DNA from: Bradyrhizobium sp. AZCC 2176 | GTDB lineage: Bacteria; Pseudomonadota; Alphaproteobacteria; Rhizobiales; Xanthobacteraceae | Direction: 5' to 3' | Length of the DNA: 64,000 bases | NCBI RefSeq assembly: GCF_036924645.1 | Contig: NZ_JAZHRX010000001.1 | Location: forward strand, 6,289,501 to 6,353,500 | The notes under the pieces: model-generated | What the model was told of the DNA's origin: nothing | What the model saw: the letters and a program-made list of their open reading frames with translations, nothing else | Database searches by the model: none | Position numbers and translations under genes: made by a program | In this document: one piece after another, positions 15,172 to 21,876 of the stretch | Numbering within the stretch: the stretch's first letter is position 1 | Layout: every line of letters begins with the position of its first letter

Positions 15172-15636
15172 ATGGCCAAGAAGAAGTCGGTGAACGTCGC
15201 AAGAAAAGCCGCCGCGAAGCGGGGCGCTGCGAAGCCGACCCTCCTCGCAGGCGGCAACCCTCAGATCGCGAAGGGGGACGGCGACGCCCCGGTGCAGGCC
15301 TACATTGCGGCCATGCCGGGCTGGAAACGGGACGTCGGGCGCCACCTCGACGCCCTCATCGTGCGCACCGTCCCTGGTGTGCGGAAGGCCGTGAAATGGA
15401 ACTCGCCCTTCTATGGCGTCGAGGATCAAGGCGGCTGGTTCCTTGGCTTTCACTGCTTCACGAAGTACGTCAAAGTAAGTTTCTTCCGCGGCACGTCGCT
15501 GCGCCCTCTCCCGCCCGGCGAGTCCAAGCACAAGGAAGTACGCTACCTCGATATTTGCGAGGACGTCCCACTCGACGAAGCTCAGTTTACAGCCTGGGTG
15601 AAGCAAGCCAGCCGATTGCCCGGCGAGCGATTGTGA
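15172..15636 (+). CDS. DUF1801 protein (YdhG/CyaY-like fold), first copy
   Basis: A 154-residue protein with a basic Lys/Ala-rich N-terminal tail (about 1-25) and a DUF1801 domain: VQAYIAAMPGWKRDVGRHLD, VRKAVKWNSPFYGVEDQGGW, FHCFTKYVKVSFFRGTSL and a C-terminal helix. DUF1801 proteins are small soluble proteins of unknown function often encoded next to SRPBCC and ArsR genes. The ATG at 15172 follows the small membrane gene by 12 bases. A second, divergent DUF1801 protein is encoded 22 bases downstream, so the two may be paralogous partners. Confidence 0.85.
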   Translation: MAKKKSVNVARKAAAKRGAAKPTLLAGGNPQIAKGDGDAPVQAYIAAMPGWKRDVGRHLDALIVRTVPGVRKAVKWNSPFYGVEDQGGWFLGFHCFTKYVKVSFFRGTSLRPLPPGESKHKEVRYLDICEDVPLDEAQFTAWVKQASRLPGERL

Positions 15637-15658
15637 GCGGAATGACAGCAAGAAAGCG

Positions 15659-16099
15659 ATGACAAGCATGAAGAAGAGCGGCACGAAGGAAGCAAAAGGT
15701 GAAGGCTCTCCCCCTCAGCACATCGACGCGAGGATCAAGGAATTGGGCGATTGGCGCGGCGAGACGCTCGCGCGTGTGCGGAGCATCATCAAGCAGGCCG
15801 ATCCCGAAGTGGTCGAGGAGTGGAAGTGGCGCGGCGTTCCAGTGTGGGAGCACGACGGAATCATCTGCACCGGTGAGACCTACAAGGCTGTCGTGAAGAT
15901 GACCTTCGCCAAGGGCGCCGCACTGGACGACCCGTCAGGCCTCTTCAACTCCAGCCTGGAGGGTAACACAAGGCGTGCCATCGATATCCACGAGGGCGAC
16001 AAGATCAACGAAAAGGCGTTGAAGGCGCTCATCCGCGCAGCCGTGGAACTGAACATGTCGGCGCGAGCTGCCCGCTCCCGGAAAAAGAAGAGCGCTTGA
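15659..16099 (+). CDS. DUF1801 protein, second copy
   Basis: A 146-residue DUF1801-domain protein: IDARIKELGDWRGETLARVR, VVEEWKWRGVPVWEHDGIIC, ETYKAVVKMTFAKGAALDDP and RRAIDIHEGDKINEKALKAL, ending in a basic tail RSRKKKSA. The EWKW.GVPVW segment corresponds to VKWNSPFYG in the first copy. Its start may be 15659 or 15668; both are ATG and neither has a strong ribosome site. It ends convergently with the Bug-type binding protein gene, 31 bases away. Function is unknown. Confidence 0.85.
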   Translation: MTSMKKSGTKEAKGEGSPPQHIDARIKELGDWRGETLARVRSIIKQADPEVVEEWKWRGVPVWEHDGIICTGETYKAVVKMTFAKGAALDDPSGLFNSSLEGNTRRAIDIHEGDKINEKALKALIRAAVELNMSARAARSRKKKSA

Positions 16100-16130
16100 G
16101 GCTACGTCCTCGACTAGGCGCTTGCCTCAC

Positions 16131-17126
16131 TCACTCGCCGGTAATGCCGAGCGAGCGGACCAGCTCACCGCGCGCCTGATAGTCGACTTCGATCTGGCGC
16201 CTGAAATCATCAGGCGTGCCGCCGACGGCGACCATGCCCTGCTTGTCCAGCCAGGCGCGCATCGAATCCGTTGCAAGTATCTGGTTCACTTCCTTGTTCA
16301 AGGCAGCGATCACCGGCTTCGGCGTGTTCCTCGGAAGCATGAACCCGATATAGCTGGTGATCTTGAACTGCGGAAAAGTTTCGCTGATCGCCGGCACGTT
16401 GGGCAGCAGCGGAAATCGCTTCTCGGATGTGACGCCGAGCAGCTTGATCTTTCCCGCCGTTGCCAGCGGCTCCACCGCCGTGGGCGCACCGAACAGCAGC
16501 GGGATCTGCCCGCCCAGCAGATCGTTCACCGACGCCGCCGTTCCCTTGTAGGGAATGTGGGTCATGGTGAAGCCGCCATACTTCTGTAGCAACTCGCCGG
16601 CGAGGCGGTGCGGCGTGGAGCTGCCTGAGCTACCAAAGCTTAGATTCTGCGTCTTTTGCTTGCCCAGCGCGACGAGCTCGGCCACCGAATTCGCCGGCAC
16701 ATTGTTGGCCGCGGCCAGCAGTAGCGGCGCCCACGCGACGTTGATGACCGGCTCCATCGCCTTCGAAAGGTCGAAGTGATTGCTGGTGGCGAGGTGCGGA
16801 TCGATGGTGACCATCGCATCCGTCACCATCAGGATGGTGTATCCGTCGGGCTCGGCGCGTGCGGCGGCCTGCGCCGCGATCATGCCGTTGGCCCCCGTCT
16901 TGTTCTCGATGATGACAGATATTTTGAGATTCTCGCCGAGCTGCTTGCCGATGATCCGGGCCAGCGCGTCGGCCTGCCCTCCCGCGGAATAGCCGACCAG
17001 CATCGTGATCGATCGCGATGGATATGGCTGTGCCCGTGCAGGCAATGCGATCGCGCTCAGCGCAAGAGCCGCGGTCGCCACACCGAGGATGCGAGCTTTC
17101 GCTCGAACCAGTTTACCGGAAATCAT
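16131..17126 (-). CDS. Bug-type tripartite tricarboxylate transporter substrate-binding protein
   Basis: A 331-residue periplasmic binding protein. The signal peptide (about 1-32, ending PARAQ) is followed by PYPSRSITMLVGYSAGGQAD, the conserved start of the TctC/Bug fold, then IIENKTGANGMIAAQAAARA and FGSSGSSTPHRLAGELLQ. Bug proteins capture small carboxylates for TctA/TctB, but no tctA or tctB gene is present here, so it is an orphan that uses a transporter elsewhere or acts as a sensor. It lies 79 bases downstream of the CoA-transferase gene on the same strand and probably belongs to that catabolic operon. Confidence 0.9.
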   Translation of the reverse strand: MISGKLVRAKARILGVATAALALSAIALPARAQPYPSRSITMLVGYSAGGQADALARIIGKQLGENLKISVIIENKTGANGMIAAQAAARAEPDGYTILMVTDAMVTIDPHLATSNHFDLSKAMEPVINVAWAPLLLAAANNVPANSVAELVALGKQKTQNLSFGSSGSSTPHRLAGELLQKYGGFTMTHIPYKGTAASVNDLLGGQIPLLFGAPTAVEPLATAGKIKLLGVTSEKRFPLLPNVPAISETFPQFKITSYIGFMLPRNTPKPVIAALNKEVNQILATDSMRAWLDKQGMVAVGGTPDDFRRQIEVDYQARGELVRSLGITGE

Positions 17127-17205
17127 GCTCCGCCTCCTCCCTGACCATGTGGCATTGCGCGAAGCGGTTGGACCGCTCTTCGTGTTCGCTTCGTCTTGTT
17201 CGCTT

Positions 17206-18423
17206 CTATGCGGGCACGCTCGCAGCCGTGCCCAATACGCCCGCCGAATACAGTTCGATGATTTCCTGCTCCGAATATCCGGCCGCGCTCAGAATCTCGC
17301 GCGCGTGCTCGCCGACCCGCGGCGGCTGGCGCTCGAGACCTGCGCGTTCGCGCCCGTCGCCGAATTCCACCGGCAGCGCGGGGATTCCGACCAGCGGTCC
17401 GCCGCCCGATCCGGATACGGCTGTCGCAAGCAGCCCGCCATGGGCAAGCAGATGCGGATCGATCGACAATTCATCGGGCCGTCCGACGCGCGAATAGGCC
17501 ACCCGCGCCGCTTCGCACTTTTGAAGGATTTCATCGAGCGGCAATTTCGCGATCTGCCGCTCAAGCTCGGGAAGCATCCACTCGCGCGCCGCGCACCGCC
17601 TCGCATTCCCTGCAAGCCGCGGATCGTCGCGCCAGTCGTCGAATCCGAAGGCTTCGCAGAAGCGTTGCCAGTGTCCATCCGACGTGCAGCCGATGAAGAC
17701 CTGGCCGCCGTCGGAAGCGGTGAAAACGTCGTACACGCCCCAGGCGTTCTTGCGGACCGGCATCGGCGGCATCGGTCCGCCCGTTACGGCACTTCCCACG
17801 ACGATCGCACCGAGCATGAACGTCGCGCTTTCAAACAGTGAGCTTGCGACCTTCTGCCCGATGCCGGTGGCGTCGCGCTCGCGAAGCGCGGCCAGTGCAG
17901 CAACTACGCCGAATACGCCGCCGAGAATGTCGATGACTGGTGCTCCGGCACGCAACGGCCGGCCGGGCGGCCCCGTCATATAGGCGAGCCCGGACTGCAT
18001 CTGCACCACCTCGTCGAGCGCGCCGCGGTTCTCGTAAGGACCTTTCAGGAAACCTTTCATCGAGAGGTAGACGAGGCGCGGGTTGATCTGGCGCAGATCC
18101 TCCCAACTGCATTTCAGCCGCTCGATCGTTCCCGGGCCAAAGTTCTCCAGCACGACATCGGCATCTTTCACCAGCCGATGCACGATCGCCTGTCCCTCGG
18201 GCCGTTTCAGGTCGATCGCGATCGAGCGCTTGTTGCGGTTGTAGGTCGCGAAGAAACCGGCGGCGAAGCCCGGCAACCGCCGCGTCGGATCCCCGTCGAC
18301 CGGCTCGATCTTCACGACGTCGGCGCCGAGATCGGCAAACACCACGCCCGCGCACGGCCCCATGATGGTGTGGCCGAAATCGAGCACCTTCAGCCCCGCC
18401 AGCGGTCTGGAGGAAGTCGTCAT
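17206..18423 (-). CDS. CaiB/BaiF family (class III) CoA-transferase
   Basis: A 405-residue class III CoA-transferase. LKVLDFGHTIMGPCAGVVFA and DLGADVVKIEPVDGDPTRRL open the Rossmann-like domain, YNRNKRSIAIDLK is the conserved CoA-contact stretch and GALDEVVQMQSG carries Asp137, the nucleophile that becomes the acyl-CoA anhydride. The ATG at 18423 overlaps the stop of the lyase gene (ATGA), so the pair is coupled. Together they suggest activation of an organic acid to its CoA ester, followed by carbon-carbon cleavage by the lyase. The acid is unknown; a C5-C6 branched dicarboxylate would fit the lyase family. Confidence 0.9.
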   Translation of the reverse strand: MTTSSRPLAGLKVLDFGHTIMGPCAGVVFADLGADVVKIEPVDGDPTRRLPGFAAGFFATYNRNKRSIAIDLKRPEGQAIVHRLVKDADVVLENFGPGTIERLKCSWEDLRQINPRLVYLSMKGFLKGPYENRGALDEVVQMQSGLAYMTGPPGRPLRAGAPVIDILGGVFGVVAALAALRERDATGIGQKVASSLFESATFMLGAIVVGSAVTGGPMPPMPVRKNAWGVYDVFTASDGGQVFIGCTSDGHWQRFCEAFGFDDWRDDPRLAGNARRCAAREWMLPELERQIAKLPLDEILQKCEAARVAYSRVGRPDELSIDPHLLAHGGLLATAVSGSGGGPLVGIPALPVEFGDGRERAGLERQPPRVGEHAREILSAAGYSEQEIIELYSAGVLGTAASVPA

Positions 18424-19376
18424 GCAGCCCGTCTCCTGAATGCGGCGAGCGTTCCCGATCGCAGCGCGGCGCTCGGCAGCCGATGTCCGACGATCCGCTC
18501 GGCGAGCCGCCCAGCCTCGATCAGCGCCTCGATGTTCAGGCCGGTGGCGATACCCATCTCCTCGCAGAGCAGCGCGAGTTCTTCGGTGGCAATGTTGCCC
18601 GGCGCCGCCGGCTGGCCGGCAAATGGGCACCCGCCGAGCCCTGCCACCGCGGCATCGAACGCCGTGACCCCGAGCCGCAGGCCCTCATAAGCGCAGGCGA
18701 TGCCCTGCCCGCGCGTGTCATGGAGATGAAGGGCGATCCGCACATCGTCGAAACGTTCCCGAACCGCGCCGATGGCGTCCGCGACACGCCGGGGCGTCGC
18801 CCAGCCCATGGAGTCCGCGAGCGCAACGTCCTGTATCTCGACGCCCGCTTCGCGCGCGATGGCGAGCGCGTCCGCTACGGTTTCGACGACTTTGGCCGGC
18901 GAGATGTCCCCCGCAAAATTGCAGCCGAAGGCGGCCATGACGATGATTTTTGCAATCGGCACGCCGGCTTCCCGATGCACGCGCACATATTGGCGCATCG
19001 CCTCGATCTGTCCGGCACGGTCGCGGTTGAGGTTCCTGATCGCGAACGGTTCGGATGCGCTCAGTGAAATGAATCCGGCAAGAGTGAGTTTGTCCTTGAA
19101 CGCCAACGCGCGCTGCATCCCGGCTTCGTTGAACCATACCGCGGAGTATTCGACGCCTTCAGGCGCGGCAAACCCTTCCACGACCGCCTCGGCATCGGCC
19201 CAGCCCGGAACGTGCTTGGGATTGACGAAAGAGGCGACCTGGATCCGGCGGAGCCCGCACGCGGAGAGCGCGTCGATCAGCGCGATCTTGTCTGCCGTCG
19301 CGATCGGACCCGGCTCGATTTGAAAGCCTTCGCGCGGCCCCTCCTCGCTGATGACGACGCTATCAGGCAGGTCCAC
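18420..19376 (-). CDS. HMG-CoA lyase-like enzyme
   Basis: A 318-residue TIM-barrel lyase of the HMGL/DRE-TIM family. Metal ligands HLHD (in IALHLHDTRGQG) and the Cys signature GLGGCPFA with GNIATEEL are intact. The first motif reads EEGPREGFQ instead of the usual VGPRDGLQ, so the first metal-binding Asp is Glu here, a variant that marks a subgroup which may not use HMG-CoA itself (citramalyl- or related CoA esters are possible). It is the first gene of a minus-strand run with the CoA-transferase and the Bug protein, and is divergent from a LysR regulator 103 bases away. Confidence 0.88.
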   Translation of the reverse strand: MDLPDSVVISEEGPREGFQIEPGPIATADKIALIDALSACGLRRIQVASFVNPKHVPGWADAEAVVEGFAAPEGVEYSAVWFNEAGMQRALAFKDKLTLAGFISLSASEPFAIRNLNRDRAGQIEAMRQYVRVHREAGVPIAKIIVMAAFGCNFAGDISPAKVVETVADALAIAREAGVEIQDVALADSMGWATPRRVADAIGAVRERFDDVRIALHLHDTRGQGIACAYEGLRLGVTAFDAAVAGLGGCPFAGQPAAPGNIATEELALLCEEMGIATGLNIEALIEAGRLAERIVGHRLPSAALRSGTLAAFRRRAA

Positions 19377-19479
19377 GCCTCGCTCCTCCGGATTATCCTT
19401 GTTGGTCGTGAACCGAGCTTGCCGCGCGCATAGACATCTGACAAATATAATATGAAGATCATTTCGTTCTGATAATTAG

Positions 19480-20454
19480 ATGCGAGGGGCGATTTCAGTG
19501 GCGCTCGGATTGCGGCAGATCAGATATTTCATCGCCATCGCCGACGCCGGTGTGCTGTCGCGGGCGGCCGAGACGCTCAACGTCGCCCAGTCGGCGTTGA
19601 GCCACCACGTCGCAGCGCTCGAAACCGATCTCGGCGTCAAGCTGCTCGAACGACGGCCGCGCGGGATCGCGCTGACCGCGGCCGGCCGGCGGCTCTACGA
19701 ACACGCCAGCGCCGTGCTGTCGGCGCTCGGCAAGGCGGAAGAGGACGTACGGACCTATAACGAAGCCGCGACCGGCCCGGTTGGCCTCGGGCTCAGCCAT
19801 ACCGCGCTCTCGATGGTCGCCCTCGATGTCATGAAGGCGGTGCGAAAGAACTCCCCGGGCGTTCACCTGACGGTCGTCGAGGCGCTGTCGCCCGCACTGA
19901 TCGAGCGCGTCTTCTCAGGGACCGTCGATCTCGCGCTAACCTATAATCCACCCAGGGATGCCCGCCTCGAGGTCGAGTCGCTGCATGACGAAGACCTCTA
20001 TCTCGTCGGGCATCCGAGCCTGATCGGCAGGTCATCCGGTCCGATCGCCTTTTCTGCGATTCCGCAACGAAGCGTGGTTGGACTGACGCCGATGCCGGCC
20101 TCGCGCGCCATCATCCAGACCCAGGTTCTGCGCAACCAGATCACGCCGAGCGAAACACTCGAAGTCGATTCATTGTCGGCGTTGCGCATGGCGCTCGAGG
20201 CAGGGCTCGGATGCGCAATCCTCTCCCGCGCCACCGTGCTCTCCGACCTGGCGGCGGAGAAGTATCACGCACGGCGCATCATCGATCCGCCGCTGACGCG
20301 CTCGTGCGCCTTGGTTTCGCTCGCGGATCGGCCGCAGACCAAGGCCCTCCTCGAGGTTCGCAGGACCGTGGTCGAAATCGTCCGCGCTGCCGTCAACGAA
20401 GGGCGCTGGCCCACGAAAGGAAACGGCCGGAGGAGCAAGCGCGCTACGACCTAG
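19480..20454 (+). CDS. LysR-family transcriptional regulator of the CoA-transferase/lyase operon
   Basis: A 324-residue LysR regulator. The N-terminal winged helix is LRQIRYFIAIADAGVLSRAA and ETLNVAQSALSHHVAALETD; a periplasmic-binding-like effector domain follows from about residue 95 (GPVGLGLSHTALSM) to 300. It is divergent from the HMG-CoA lyase-like gene, the usual arrangement in which a LysR protein binds the shared promoter and activates the opposite operon in response to its substrate. A GTG at 19498 would give a start closer to the family norm. The 103-base gap is A/T-rich (TATAATATGAAG on the plus strand) and holds the likely binding sites. Confidence 0.9.
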   Translation: MRGAISVALGLRQIRYFIAIADAGVLSRAAETLNVAQSALSHHVAALETDLGVKLLERRPRGIALTAAGRRLYEHASAVLSALGKAEEDVRTYNEAATGPVGLGLSHTALSMVALDVMKAVRKNSPGVHLTVVEALSPALIERVFSGTVDLALTYNPPRDARLEVESLHDEDLYLVGHPSLIGRSSGPIAFSAIPQRSVVGLTPMPASRAIIQTQVLRNQITPSETLEVDSLSALRMALEAGLGCAILSRATVLSDLAAEKYHARRIIDPPLTRSCALVSLADRPQTKALLEVRRTVVEIVRAAVNEGRWPTKGNGRRSKRATT

Positions 20455-20498
20455 CGCCTCCGATCAGAGCCGGCGTTGGTATGGCTCCCCGGCGACAT

Positions 20499-20915
20499 TT
20501 AGCCAGGCGGCATTCGCTCGAATTTCTGCAGCGAGGAATCCATCGTGTCCCACGCATGGCCGCGGACGTTGTATGTGACCACTTGCGGATTGAACTGGCT
20601 TGGGTCGTCGAGGCTGGTCGCGTGGATCGCGATCGGTTCCGGCATGGCGACGAATGTCACGTAGACCGGCGTTCCGCAGGTCGGACAAAAGGCGTGGAGC
20701 TTTTCGTTCCCGCTGTCGCCTGCTACCCGCCAATTCTTCGCTTCGCCCGTAATGGTCATGTCGGCTCGCCGGGGGAAGACCAGATAGGATCCATGCCCCG
20801 TACCGCTTCGTTTCTGGCAATCGCGGCATTGGCAGTGGCTCTCGGCGATGGGTTTGCTGCTCGTCTCATAACGGATCGCGCCGCACGCACATCCGCCGGC
20901 ATAGGGCTTGGTCAT
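20499..20915 (-). CDS. GFA-family zinc-binding protein (glutathione-dependent formaldehyde-activating-like)
   Basis: A 138-residue protein with the GFA (Mss4-like) zinc fold: GGCACGAIRYE supplies the first CxC, HCQCRDCQKRSGTGH the middle Cys cluster and FCPTCGTPVYV the last CxxC. Real formaldehyde activation is established for only a few members; most are of unknown role. The ATG at 20915 is preferred because GGAG is seven bases upstream; a second ATG six bases earlier abuts the GGAG. It is last in the ArsR-SRPBCC-GFA run on the minus strand, 35 bases after the SRPBCC gene. Confidence 0.88.
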   Translation of the reverse strand: MTKPYAGGCACGAIRYETSSKPIAESHCQCRDCQKRSGTGHGSYLVFPRRADMTITGEAKNWRVAGDSGNEKLHAFCPTCGTPVYVTFVAMPEPIAIHATSLDDPSQFNPQVVTYNVRGHAWDTMDSSLQKFERMPPG

Positions 20916-20950
20916 GGTCATTCTCCAGTTCCTGATTGATACGCCAGCGA

Positions 20951-21415
20951 TCAGGCCGATTTCGGCTTGGCGAAAACGTCGAGGCCCTGGCCGGTTTCCA
21001 GCAAGGATTTCAGGCTGGCGAGGACGACCGGCCACCCCTTCTTGATGCCGTTCGCCATCCCGCTGCCGGCAGCGAGTTCGTCATGGGTGACAGTCAGCCG
21101 GACCATGGCCTCGTATTCCTCGATCTCGAACGTCACTCGGCTGTAGGCGGAAGGATCGGAGGCCTGCGACGCATTCGCCCAGGTGATGACGAGACGGGCC
21201 GGCGGCGAGACTTCGACGACCTTGCCGACGAGTTCGACGGTCCGCTCGTCATTGGCGCGGACGTGCTCCCATTTCGATCCGGGGTTCCAGTCAGAGACGT
21301 TCTCGTGGCCCCAGTAACGCCTTGCGATCTCTGGTTTCGTGATCGCCGCGAACACCTTGTCCGGCGTCGAGCGGATATAGGTCACGTAGACAAAGCTGGT
21401 CGTCTCTTTGGTCAT
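20951..21415 (-). CDS. SRPBCC (AHSA1-like) domain protein, second module
   Basis: A 154-residue AHSA1/START-like protein: FVYVTYIRSTPDKVFAAITK at the N-terminus, RYWGHENVSDWNPGSKWEH, LVITWAN in the central strand and the closing helix GIKKGWPVVLASLKSLLE. It is the second SRPBCC protein of the window. Two ATG codons are possible: 21421, which overlaps the ArsR stop by ATGA, and 21415, which has AGGAG at seven bases and is taken here. The identical arrangement GGAGAATGAC, then a second ATG, recurs before the GFA gene. The ligand is unknown. Confidence 0.88.
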   Translation of the reverse strand: MTKETTSFVYVTYIRSTPDKVFAAITKPEIARRYWGHENVSDWNPGSKWEHVRANDERTVELVGKVVEVSPPARLVITWANASQASDPSAYSRVTFEIEEYEAMVRLTVTHDELAAGSGMANGIKKGWPVVLASLKSLLETGQGLDVFAKPKSA

Positions 21416-21417
21416 TG

Positions 21418-21732
21418 TCATTCTCCTTCGAGCTCTTTCTTCAGGTCGTGCAGCAGGCTGAGCCGCTGTCGTTCGAATTTTCGCACCCACCGTTCGTAGA
21501 CCTCGTGAAGCGGCACGGGGTTGATGAAATGCAGCTTTTCCCGGCCACGCCTGACCGTGCTGACCAGATTGGCCGCCTCCAGGATTTCGAGGTGCTGCGT
21601 GGCGGATTGCCGGGCCATGTCGAGGTTTTCGCAAAGCTGACCGAGCGTCTGCCCGTTCTTCTCACAGAGAAGGTCAAGCAGCTTTCTGCGTGTCGGATCA
21701 CCCAGCGCTTTGAAAACCTTGTCGGCCTGCAT
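21418..21732 (-). CDS. ArsR-family winged-helix repressor, second module
   Basis: A 104-residue ArsR-type regulator: VFKALGDPTRRKLLDLLCEK, LGQLCENLDMARQSATQHLE and NLVSTVRRGREKLHFINPVP mark helix 1, the DNA-reading helix-turn-helix and the wing; VYERWVRKFERQRLSLLHDL closes the dimer. It has one Cys in LLCEK and one in QLCEN but not the CxC metal site. It heads the run ArsR-SRPBCC-GFA. A perfect 9-bp-arm palindrome lies 29-48 bases upstream, the likely autoregulatory operator. Confidence 0.9.
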   Translation of the reverse strand: MQADKVFKALGDPTRRKLLDLLCEKNGQTLGQLCENLDMARQSATQHLEILEAANLVSTVRRGREKLHFINPVPLHEVYERWVRKFERQRLSLLHDLKKELEGE

Positions 21733-21760
21733 CGTTCTCGCTCTTAGTCGAGAACATCAT

Positions 21761-21780
21761 ATGCAGGTAAATACCTGCAT
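21761..21780. promoter_or_regulatory. Candidate ArsR operator (20-bp palindrome)
   Basis: ATGCAGGTA-AA-TACCTGCAT is a perfect inverted repeat with 9-bp arms, 29-48 bases upstream of the arsR ATG at 21732. Position and symmetry fit a homodimeric ArsR repressor acting on its own promoter. Confidence 0.62.
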
Positions 21781-21876
21781 GTCAAGCGACGGCAACCAGG
21801 CTCGCGATCAGGTGATCGTCACCTTGCGGTTCAGGACGGACGATCAGGATTGGCGACGGATCGCAACTGGATACGG

